A stretch of DNA of 5,051 nucleotides, taken from Bacillota bacterium (GTDB lineage Bacteria > Bacillota > Clostridia > Lachnospirales > Lachnospiraceae). Shown piece after piece: positions 1 through 4,929 of this stretch. Position 1 is the first letter of the stretch; each line of letters opens with the position of its first letter. Position numbers and translations under genes: made by a program. The notes under the pieces were generated by a model. The model was given only the letters and a program-made list of their open reading frames with translations. It did no database searches and was not told where the DNA came from. The stretch spans positions 1 through 5,051 of the forward strand of contig JAEYJO010000012.1 in the NCBI GenBank assembly GCA_023408815.1, given 5' to 3'.

Positions 1-151
1 TGTTTTCTGTTATGGCTCAAATATCCAGAGAAAGAACTTCTAAATATTTCCATAGGCGCAGTCGTTCTTTTTGTTTTGGTCATATTGACCAGAATGTATT
101 TATAAAGGACCTTTTGACACCCTAATCGTAATAGGAAAGTGCTCCTATTAC
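1..151. mobile_element. Partial copy (right half) of a MITE-like foldback repeat
   Basis: This stretch matches the right half of the complete foldback element at 4592-4920, in the same orientation. Bases 1-16 equal 4772-4787 exactly. Bases 30-71 equal 4801-4842 with one mismatch (c50 versus t4821). Bases 17-29 and 73-151 are diverged, but the layout is kept: an A/T-rich part, a weakly similar block (about 99-119), then a terminal hairpin (128-151) ending in ...TTAC, comparable to the ...GTAAC end of the full copy. The window begins within the right arm of what would be the central 17-bp inverted repeat, so the left half must lie upstream. The shared core is certain from direct comparison. The right boundary at 151 is inferred from the hairpin, and no target duplication can be checked because the left end is missing. 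No coding sequence is apparent in it. Confidence 0.65.
128..151. repeat. Perfect 9-bp hairpin at the end of the first repeat copy
   Basis: GTAATAGGA (128-136) and TCCTATTAC (143-151) are exact reverse complements separated by six bases. The position matches the terminal hairpin of the full foldback element at 4592-4616, so it is best read as the subterminal hairpin of the repeat. No T-run follows, which argues against a rho-independent terminator. It ends 44 bp before the ACT-domain gene, so it could also lie in that gene's leader. No convincing sigma-70 promoter was found between 72 and 195: the TTGACA at 114-119 has no acceptable -10 box at normal spacing. Confidence 0.55.
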
Positions 152-195
152 ATAAAAAGTCACAAAACAGATGGATAACTGCGAAAGGATAGGAT

Positions 196-570
196 ATGGA
201 TATAAGAATAATTGACAGAGCGTTCAGTGTGTGTAAGCTGGAGAATATCAATGGGATAAATTTTGAAGATGATTATTGTTTTCTTGGGAAGACGGACGAA
301 GAACTGTCGTTAGTTTGCGCCACGCAGTTCGTACCTCAGAATACGACAGAACGGGAAGACGGATGGAGAGCATTTCGTATCGAGGGAGTTCTGGATTTCT
401 CGTTAATAGGAATCCTTTCGGAAATTTCGGGAATTCTGGCCGGGGCTGAAATCGGGATTTTTGCGATTTCCACTTATAATACGGACTATATACTGGTAAA
501 GGAAAAACACTTTGAAAAGGCGCTGGACGTCCTGAAGACAGAAGGGTACTGTATAAAGGGAGAAATCTGA
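196..570 (+). CDS. ACT-domain-containing protein (COG3603-like)
   Basis: A 124-residue cytoplasmic protein of the small ACT-domain family often annotated as 'ACT domain-containing protein' (COG3603). Two parts are visible. The N-terminal part (about residues 1-60) contains the family-typical stretch GKTDEELSLVC. The C-terminal ACT fold (about residues 61-122) begins GWRAFRIEG, continues into LDFSLIGILSEIS, and ends with a run of the form AISTYNTDYILVKE. ACT domains bind small ligands, usually amino acids, and regulate partner proteins; the ligand and partner of this family are not established, and the sequence does not reveal them. There are no membrane segments or signal peptide. The start is supported by AAAGGA at 184-189, six bases before the ATG. 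The gene lies 34 bp ahead of yaaA with no terminator between, so the two are probably co-transcribed. The length is normal for the family. Confidence 0.85.
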   Translation: MDIRIIDRAFSVCKLENINGINFEDDYCFLGKTDEELSLVCATQFVPQNTTEREDGWRAFRIEGVLDFSLIGILSEISGILAGAEIGIFAISTYNTDYILVKEKHFEKALDVLKTEGYCIKGEI

Positions 571-588
571 AACAATAGAGTTTTTAAC

Positions 589-594
589 AGGAGG
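589..594 (+). promoter_or_regulatory. Ribosome binding site that fixes the yaaA start
   Basis: AGGAGG lies at 589-594. The ATG at 605 is ten bases downstream, a workable distance. The in-frame TTG at 596 is only one base away and cannot use this site. This favours the 261-residue protein starting MKIIISPAK over the longer reading that begins at TTG. Confidence 0.8.
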
Positions 595-604
595 CTTGTG
601 CTGC

Positions 605-1390
605 ATGAAAATTATTATTTCTCCTGCCAAAAAGATGAACGTAAGAGAAGATCTGCTTCCCTATGAAACCCTTCCACACTTTTTGGAGCAGGCTGAAACT
701 TTGAAGACTTATCTGAAAACATTGGATAAGAAAACTCTTCAGCAAATATGGAAATGTAACGATGCCATCGCGGATTTGAATGAGGGACGGCTCAGGACGA
801 TGGACTTGACGAAATGTCTGACACCTGCGGTGCTAAGTTACGACGGGCTCCAATATCTTCATATGTCGCCATCTGTCTTTGACGATGGGCAATGGCAATA
901 TGTGAAGGAACATTTGTACATATTATCCGGTTTTTACGGACTTCTTCGGGCGGCCGACGGAATCGTGCCGTACCGGTTGGAGATGCAGGCAAAAATTGAT
1001 ATGCGGAGAAACGATGTTACTTACAACAATTTATATGATTTTTGGGCAGGGCTCATTGCCGGGAAGCTTGCCCGGGAAGCAAAGCTCATTGTGAATCTTG
1101 CGTCAAAGGAATACAGCAAAGCGGTGGAATCGCATCTGCCGCCGGAGACAGCGTTTGTCACCTGCCAGTTTGTTGTCTGTAAGCAGGATGAGATGGGCGG
1201 AAGGAAGCTGGTCACAAAGGGAACCGAAGCAAAGATGGCCAGAGGGGAGATGGTCCGTTTTATGGCGGAAAGAAGCATAGAGGAAGCGGAGGGACTGAAG
1301 GCCTTTGACCGCCTTGGCTACTGTTATGAGGAAGAACTGTCGGATTCTGCTGTCTATGTGTTTGTTAAGCGGCCTGATAAAGCTATTTAG
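605..1390 (+). CDS. yaaA: Peroxide stress protein YaaA (UPF0246/DUF328 family)
   Basis: A 261-residue cytoplasmic protein, close to the 258 residues of E. coli YaaA. In E. coli, YaaA is induced under peroxide stress and lowers free intracellular iron, limiting Fenton damage; its biochemical mechanism is not fully settled, and DNA binding has been described. The family hallmarks are all present: the N-terminal SPAK at residues 6-9, the central LSGFYGLLRAADGIVPYRLEM block at about residues 107-127, NLASKEYSKAV from residue 164, and a C-terminal FDRLGYCYEEE segment. There is no transmembrane segment or signal peptide. The ATG at 605 is chosen over the TTG at 596 because of the position of the AGGAGG site and because the family begins M-x-I-x-ISPAK. 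It is likely in an operon with the ACT-domain gene upstream. Whether it is under a peroxide regulator (PerR or OxyR) cannot be seen here. Confidence 0.93.
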   Translation: MKIIISPAKKMNVREDLLPYETLPHFLEQAETLKTYLKTLDKKTLQQIWKCNDAIADLNEGRLRTMDLTKCLTPAVLSYDGLQYLHMSPSVFDDGQWQYVKEHLYILSGFYGLLRAADGIVPYRLEMQAKIDMRRNDVTYNNLYDFWAGLIAGKLAREAKLIVNLASKEYSKAVESHLPPETAFVTCQFVVCKQDEMGGRKLVTKGTEAKMARGEMVRFMAERSIEEAEGLKAFDRLGYCYEEELSDSAVYVFVKRPDKAI

Positions 1391-1449
1391 ATAAGTTTAT
1401 ATTTTTTCGGGCAGAAAAAGTTGCGCATAAAAAGCAAAACTATCCTAAG

Positions 1450-1469
1450 ATTGTGTTGTAACAAACAAT
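1450..1469. promoter_or_regulatory. Imperfect dyad upstream of the AraC-family gene (candidate operator)
   Basis: ATTGT at 1450-1454 and ACAAT at 1465-1469 form inverted ends. Inside them TTGT (1456-1459) and ACAA (1461-1464) form a second, slightly offset dyad. The site is less than ten bases before the ribosome binding site of the regulator gene, where an autoregulatory operator would make sense. The dyad is short and AT-rich, so chance is a real possibility. No confident -35/-10 pair was found in the 100-bp gap after yaaA, and no strong terminator was seen there either. Confidence 0.25.
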
Positions 1470-1477
1470 AAGGAAAT

Positions 1478-1483
1478 GAGGGA
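1478..1483 (+). promoter_or_regulatory. Ribosome binding site that decides the AraC-family start
   Basis: GAGGGA lies at 1478-1483, seven bases before the ATG at 1491. The earlier in-frame ATG at 1476 overlaps this site and has only AAGGA immediately against it, so the later start is preferred. It also gives MEWLDKMNAALNYIEDNL, the usual way members of this family begin. Confidence 0.7.
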
Positions 1484-1490
1484 CGAAGGA

Positions 1491-2351
1491 ATGGAATGGC
1501 TGGATAAAATGAACGCTGCGCTGAACTATATAGAAGATAATCTGGCCGGAGAGATTAATTATACGGAAGCGGCAAAAAGAGCATGCTCCTCTTCTTATAA
1601 TTTTCAGCGAATGTTTTCCTTTATCGCGGATGTTCCCCTAGCGGAATATATCCGCAGGAGAAGGCTTACCCTTGCGGCGCTTGATTTTCAAAAAGGCGGA
1701 GTAAGCGTGCTCGATATCTCGTTAAAATACGGTTATGACTCACCGGTATCTTTTGCGAGAGCATTTCAGAACCTGCATGGAATAACTCCGAAGGAGGCGA
1801 GAGAAAAAGGCGTTCTTCTTACTTTGTATCCCAAGATTTCTTTTAAGATCACAATTAAAGGAGTGGATGAAATGAAATATCGTATTGAAAAAGTGCAAGG
1901 ATTTCGATTGGCAGGAGCCGTGAAGACGGTTACTATGGTAAACGGAGAAAACTTCAGGGTTATTCCTCAGATGTGGCAGGACGCATGGGAAGACGGAACC
2001 ATGGTAAAGATGAAGGACACCTGCAAGGAAGGAAGGCCGGAATTTTATGGAGTGTGCTATAATCCAAGAGGAGAGGAGTTCGACTACATGATAGCCGTGG
2101 AGTCCGATGTGCCATTATTGGAAGGTATGAAGGAGCTGCTTATCGGGGAACAGGAGTATGTGAAATTCGAATGCCGCGGCAAGCTGCCCGAGGCACAGCA
2201 GAATATATGGAAACGGCTCTATACGGAATGGTTCCCCAACTCCGGCTATGAACACGCAGAAGCGCCGGATCTGGAATGGTATTCGGAGGAGAATATGGAC
2301 AGCGATTCGTATTTAAGTGAAATATGGATTCCAATAAAAAAAAGTAAATAA
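1491..2351 (+). CDS. AraC-family transcriptional regulator with GyrI-like effector-binding domain
   Basis: A 286-residue cytoplasmic regulator. Residues about 5-106 form the AraC/XylS DNA-binding unit with two helix-turn-helix motifs: the first around YTEAAKRACSSSYNFQRMF (24-42), the second around SVLDISLKYGYDSPVSFARAF (72-92), closed by the signature HGITPKEAR (96-104). Residues about 128-286 form a GyrI-like (SOUL/Rob C-terminal type) domain starting MKYRIEKVQGFRLAG and including a WQDAWEDG segment. In Rob, BmrR and relatives such domains bind small amphipathic molecules, so a ligand-responsive activator is likely; the ligand is unknown. The order HTH then GyrI is as in Rob, not as in the MerR type. 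The neighbour is a MATE pump beginning 214 bp downstream, a plausible target, though a hairpin terminator lies between them. An internal Shine-Dalgarno sequence precedes Met128 (see the separate entry). Confidence 0.92.
   Translation: MEWLDKMNAALNYIEDNLAGEINYTEAAKRACSSSYNFQRMFSFIADVPLAEYIRRRRLTLAALDFQKGGVSVLDISLKYGYDSPVSFARAFQNLHGITPKEAREKGVLLTLYPKISFKITIKGVDEMKYRIEKVQGFRLAGAVKTVTMVNGENFRVIPQMWQDAWEDGTMVKMKDTCKEGRPEFYGVCYNPRGEEFDYMIAVESDVPLLEGMKELLIGEQEYVKFECRGKLPEAQQNIWKRLYTEWFPNSGYEHAEAPDLEWYSEENMDSDSYLSEIWIPIKKSK
1857..1863 (+). promoter_or_regulatory. Internal Shine-Dalgarno sequence before an in-frame ATG in the AraC gene
   Basis: AAAGGAG at 1857-1863 lies eight bases before the in-frame ATG at 1872 (Met128). 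It is as good as or better than the annotated start site of this gene. Starting there would give a 159-residue protein consisting of almost exactly the GyrI-like domain. The bases also encode the linker residues KGV, so the match may simply reflect coding of the linker. No expression evidence is available from sequence. Confidence 0.35.
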
Positions 2352-2361
2352 AAAAACAAAA

Positions 2362-2417
2362 CGGGATGCAGGAAGATAGGAAAAATAATATCTGCCTGCA
2401 TTTCGCTTTATTTTCGC
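2362..2417 (+). terminator. Hairpin terminator after the AraC-family gene, possibly bidirectional
   Basis: The arms at 2366-2378 and 2389-2401 pair over 13 positions with one internal A-G mismatch. The stem extends outward through two G-T wobbles and two further pairs to 2362/2405, and the loop is ten bases. A T-rich run (TTTCGCTTTATTTTCG) follows on the + strand. On the other side, the A-rich run at 2350-2361 would serve as the T-tract for transcription on the - strand. It starts about ten bases after the stop codon, so it most simply ends the regulator transcript and separates it from the MATE gene. Confidence 0.75.
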
Positions 2418-2424
2418 TGTTATT

Positions 2425-2540
2425 GTGAAAGTTAAATATGTAAAGATAGATGTAAATATATATGAACAAATGAAAATATGATAAAATAAAAAATATAAAA
2501 TATATCAGAATATATGAAACGGTGAAAATGTTCACAGACA
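2425..2540 (+). promoter_or_regulatory. AT-rich leader of the MATE gene with a possible extended -10 promoter
   Basis: The space between the terminator and the MATE gene is very AT-rich compared with the flanking coding DNA and contains loose repeats of ATATATGAA-like words. An extended -10 candidate is TGATAAAAT at 2479-2487 (TG, one base, TAAAAT). No good -35 box sits 17 bases upstream of it, so the promoter call is weak. Some promoter should be here because a terminator precedes the region and a gene follows. No open reading frame or RNA gene was recognised in it. Confidence 0.35.
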
Positions 2541-2565
2541 GAATAGGGGAATTAGAAAAAAGATT

Positions 2566-3927
2566 ATGCAGACAACGAGGGATATGACAGTAGGAAGTCC
2601 GGGCAGACTGATGTTTGGTTTTGCTGTCCCGCTGCTTATTGGAAATGTGTTTCAGCAGCTTTATACTTTTGCGGATACGATTATAGTGGGACAGGTGCTG
2701 GGAGTAAGGGCACTTGCGGCAATAGGAGCAGTGGAGTGGATGATCTTCCTGCTGTTCGGATTTATCCAGGGTCTGACCCAGGGCTTTTCAGTGACGATTG
2801 CCCAGCGCTTCGGTGCTGCTGACTATAGAGGGGTGAAAAGGGCCGTCATAAGCGCGGTATATCTGTCAGCGGCGGGAGCGATATTATTCACGCTGGCAGG
2901 ATTGGCGCTTATTTATCCGGTTCTTTTGCTGTTACATACGCCGGATGAAATTATCGGGCTTTCTTACGGCTATTTACGGATTTTATATGCCGGGATACCC
3001 ATTACCATGGCATACAATTTATTTTCGGCAGTTCTTAGGGCGCTCGGGAACAGCCGTACGCCGCTTCGGGCCATGGCAGCAGCCTCTTTCTGCAATATCA
3101 TACTCGATATGCTGTTCGTGCTCGGATTCGGCTGGGGGATGGAGGGAGCGGCTTTGGGTACCGTGCTGGCTCAGCTTCTGGCAGCAGTTCTTTGCTTTCT
3201 GCAATTGCATAAAATAGAGATACTGAGATTTACAAAAGGAGAGTATGGGGCTGATATTCAGATGCTTTTGGAGCAGTGCAGGATGGGACTGCCTGTGGGA
3301 TTGCAAAATATGATAACGGCAGTCGGAGGAATGGTGGTGCAGTCGGTGATCAACAGCTTTGGCGTGCTCTTTATCGCGGGATATACGGCGGCCAATAAAC
3401 TGTATGGGCTGCTGGAAATCGCTGCCTCCTCCTATGGCTATGCGATGTCTACCTATACCGGACAAAATCTTGGCGCTGGGTTTCATGACAGAATAAGGAA
3501 GGGACTGCGGGCAGCAAGTGCGATAGGGATAGTGACGGCATTATTTATGTCAACCATTATGCTGGTATTCGGCAAGATGATTCTGCGTCTTTTCCTTGCA
3601 GGGGATGTGGCGGATGTGAATGCGGCCATAGGAACGGGCTATCATTTTCTTATCGTGCTGGCATGCTTTTTTCCGCTCTTATATTTGCTGTATATAGCGC
3701 GTGCCTGCGTGCAGGGCACGGGCAATTCGGTGCTGCCCATGCTTTCCAGCACAGCACAGCTCGTGATGCGTTGCGGCTGCGCGCTGACTCTGCCGCTTTT
3801 TATCGGTGAAAGCGGAGTGTTCTACGGGGAGGTGCTGGCGTGGATAGGAGCGGACATCATGCTGGGCTGGTGGCTAAAGCATTGGCTGAGAACAAAGGAA
3901 TTCACGGACTATGTGAATAAAGCCTAA
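2566..3927 (+). CDS. MATE family efflux transporter
   Basis: A 453-residue inner-membrane protein with about twelve hydrophobic segments, the normal size for MATE pumps, which export drugs or metabolites in exchange for Na+ or H+. The N-terminus reads DMTVGSPGRLMFGFAVPLLIG followed by FQQLYTFADTIIVG, the usual first helix of the family. The two homologous halves are visible: RALGNSRTP (158-166) in the first half corresponds to QGTGNSVLP (383-391) in the second, and CRMGLPVGLQN from residue 238 marks the start of the second half. The substrate cannot be inferred. The start is less certain: AGGGGA at 2545-2550 is 15 bases before the ATG at 2566, and the next ATG (2584) has GAGGGA only one base away. 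The longer form is kept because homologues usually have a few residues before DMTVGSPG. The rubrerythrin gene follows without an obvious terminator. Confidence 0.93.
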   Translation: MQTTRDMTVGSPGRLMFGFAVPLLIGNVFQQLYTFADTIIVGQVLGVRALAAIGAVEWMIFLLFGFIQGLTQGFSVTIAQRFGAADYRGVKRAVISAVYLSAAGAILFTLAGLALIYPVLLLLHTPDEIIGLSYGYLRILYAGIPITMAYNLFSAVLRALGNSRTPLRAMAAASFCNIILDMLFVLGFGWGMEGAALGTVLAQLLAAVLCFLQLHKIEILRFTKGEYGADIQMLLEQCRMGLPVGLQNMITAVGGMVVQSVINSFGVLFIAGYTAANKLYGLLEIAASSYGYAMSTYTGQNLGAGFHDRIRKGLRAASAIGIVTALFMSTIMLVFGKMILRLFLAGDVADVNAAIGTGYHFLIVLACFFPLLYLLYIARACVQGTGNSVLPMLSSTAQLVMRCGCALTLPLFIGESGVFYGEVLAWIGADIMLGWWLKHWLRTKEFTDYVNKA

Positions 3928-4000
3928 TAAAATGGAAAATAATGAGTATTGAAGCGGCGGAAGGAAGCGGCAGAAAGAAAAGAAAGGTATGGTGACTGCG

Positions 4001-4615
4001 ATGGGAGCAGATTTTAAGAACAGTGAGACAAAAGACAATCTGATGAGGGCATTTGCGGGAGAGAGTCAGGCAAGAAACCGCTATACATTTGCGGCATCCA
4101 AGGCCAAAAAGGAAAATCTTTATGTTGTCAGTGCCGTCTTTGAATATACGGCAAATCAAGAGAAGGAGCATGCCGAGATTTTCTACAACCATTTGAAGGA
4201 GCTGGCAGGAGAAAATATTCATGTGGACGGCAGCTACCCTGTGGATATCACGGATGATGTAGCGGAGCTTCTGCGCATGGCCCAGCATAATGAATATGAG
4301 GAACATGATTCTGTGTACAAGTCATTCGGAGAAAAAGCGAAGGAAGAAGGCTTTGATAAAGTGGCCGCATCCTTTCGCATGATTGCCCAGATAGAGAAGC
4401 TACACGGAGACCGCTTCGGAAGATTTGCACAGCTTTTGGAGGAAAAGAAGCTGTTCATATCCGATGTGAAGACTGCATGGTTTTGTTTAAACTGTGGTTT
4501 CGTATACGAAGGAGAGGCAGCGCCGAAGAATTGTCCGGTATGCGACCACGATAGGGGATATTTCATTCGTTTTGAGCTGTCGCCTTATGAGGTTACTGTT
4601 CACTCCCCACAGTAA
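4001..4615 (+). CDS. rbr: Rubrerythrin, with C-terminal tail and stop codon supplied by a foldback element
   Basis: A 204-residue cytoplasmic non-haem iron protein that in anaerobes reduces hydrogen peroxide to water. The ferritin-like diiron domain (about residues 8-150) shows the expected ligands: Glu21 in AGESQARNRY, Glu54 and His57 in QEKEH, Glu98 (and Glu101) in NEYEEH, and Glu132 and His135 in IEKLH. The rubredoxin-like FeS4 domain has CLNC (162-165) and CPVC (178-181). Both domains are complete. Glu197 is the last codon (4589-4591) before the inserted element; Val198 to Gln204 and the TAA are element sequence, so the native C-terminus has been replaced. The start is uncertain: ATG 4001 gives the family-like MGADFKNSETKDNL, while ATG 3989 adds four residues but lies one base after AAAGG. 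The gene follows the MATE gene by 73 bp with no terminator, so read-through is possible. A small direct repeat, GAAGCGGC, occurs twice in that gap (3951-3958, 3964-3971). Confidence 0.93.
   Translation: MGADFKNSETKDNLMRAFAGESQARNRYTFAASKAKKENLYVVSAVFEYTANQEKEHAEIFYNHLKELAGENIHVDGSYPVDITDDVAELLRMAQHNEYEEHDSVYKSFGEKAKEEGFDKVAASFRMIAQIEKLHGDRFGRFAQLLEEKKLFISDVKTAWFCLNCGFVYEGEAAPKNCPVCDHDRGYFIRFELSPYEVTVHSPQ
4583..4591. repeat. Left target-site duplication (CCTTATGAG)
   Basis: CCTTATGAG at 4583-4591 is repeated exactly at 4921-4929, flanking the foldback element. Here it forms the codons for the end of SPYE of rubrerythrin. The match can be stretched to 11 bases (adding GT), but a nine-base duplication leaves both inverted-repeat ends symmetric, GTTACTG and CAGTAAC. 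Confidence 0.8.
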
Positions 4616-4631
4616 CGTCCGGCAAATGGAC
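4592..4631. repeat. Left terminal inverted repeat with its own hairpin
   Basis: This matches the reverse complement of 4879-4920 except for a short internal variable segment (4607-4611 against seven bases on the right). In addition GTTACTGT (4592-4599) and ACAGTAAC (4609-4616) form a perfect 8-bp hairpin inside the left end. The rubrerythrin stop codon TAA (4613-4615) lies in the second arm of that hairpin. Confidence 0.85.
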
Positions 4632-4731
4632 TTCTGGCAGATATGGAAGGCAATCGAACCCGAACCCAAAAGACTCCTTTGCCGAATTCAAATATATAAG
4701 AAGTTCTAATTCTCTGAATCGTCAAGCCAAA

Positions 4732-4785
4732 CATAACAGAAAACAAAAAACTCGCTGCGCTCAAACAGTTTTGTTTTCTGTTATG
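4732..4785. terminator. Central hairpin of the foldback element, possible bidirectional terminator
   Basis: A perfect 17-bp inverted repeat (4732-4748 and 4769-4785) encloses a 20-base GC-richer loop containing CTCGCTGCGCTC. The arms are A-rich on the left and T-rich on the right. No clean T-run follows the right arm, so it is not a textbook rho-independent terminator, but a register shift pairing AAAACT (4747-4752) with AGTTTT (4767-4772) could leave a T-rich tail. It lies 117 bases after the rubrerythrin stop with no other terminator before it. The right arm, minus its first three bases, is the 14-base start of the half-copy at the beginning of the window. Confidence 0.45.
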
Positions 4786-4878
4786 GCCTGTCTGTTCATA
4801 GAAAGAACTTCTAAATATTTTCATAGGCGCAGTCGTTCTTTTGCTTCGGTTTCGATTGTCCACAAAAGTTTGTAAAAA

Positions 4879-4920
4879 GTCCATTTGCCGGACGTTACCG
4901 CGAACGGAGTGAACAGTAAC
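4879..4920. repeat. Right terminal inverted repeat of the foldback element
   Basis: This is the reverse-complement partner of 4592-4631: 15 outer bases and 20 inner bases are identical, separated by a variable segment. It ends CAGTAAC at 4914-4920, immediately followed by the right copy of the 9-bp target duplication. Confidence 0.85.
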
Positions 4921-4929
4921 CCTTATGAG
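4921..4929. repeat. Right target-site duplication, also the 5' exon edge of the group II intron
   Basis: CCTTATGAG is identical to 4583-4591. The next base begins the GTGCG start of the group II intron, so these nine bases would also be the intron's 5' exon end, where the intron-binding site IBS1 (roughly the last six bases, TATGAG) is expected. Confidence 0.75.

Larger units (their letters stand above)
4592..4920. mobile_element. 329-bp MITE-like foldback element inserted at the 3' end of rubrerythrin
   Basis: A non-coding, nearly palindromic element with a 9-bp direct duplication at its borders. The arms pair along almost their whole length: 4592-4606 with 4906-4920 (15/15), 4612-4633 with 4877-4898 (22/22), 4651-4658 with 4851-4858, 4699-4707 with 4804-4812, and 4732-4748 with 4769-4785 (17/17), leaving a 20-base apex (4749-4768). 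There is no transposase; the 94-codon frame on the minus strand inside it lacks a ribosome binding site and is dictated by the palindrome. The size, terminal inverted repeats and target duplication fit a MITE moved in trans by an unidentified transposase. A related half-copy lies at 1-151. It carries the rubrerythrin stop codon, and its central stem may terminate that transcript. The transposon family was not recognised. Confidence 0.85.

Noticed and set aside
114..142. TTGACA at 114-119 as the -35 box of the ACT-domain gene
   Set aside because: The bases 17 positions downstream (AAGTGC) do not resemble a -10 box, and the region belongs to the repeat copy.
2140..2535. 131-codon minus-strand frame over the AraC gene end and the AT-rich leader
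   Set aside because: Its long Ile/Tyr/Phe-rich beginning is what AT-rich DNA gives when translated, and it overlaps a well-supported gene and a terminator.
3019..3486. 155-codon minus-strand frame inside the MATE gene
   Set aside because: It is antisense to a gene with clear family motifs, has low-complexity His/Ser/Gln-rich composition and no recognisable domain.
3942..3995. 17-codon frame (starting MSIEAAEGSG) ending at the rubrerythrin start, considered as a leader peptide
   Set aside because: There is only a weak GGA upstream, no attenuator-like hairpin and no regulatory codon run. It is too short to support from one sequence.
4600..4884. 94-codon open frame on the minus strand inside the foldback element
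   Set aside because: It lies within the palindromic element, has no ribosome binding site before its ATG, and matches no recognised domain. It is most simply a by-product of the repeat.
1..4920. The two repeat copies as ends of a composite transposon carrying the five genes
   Set aside because: The copies are diverged outside a short core, no transposase is present, the enclosed genes are ordinary housekeeping or stress genes, and the right copy has its own complete target duplication, so it moved alone.
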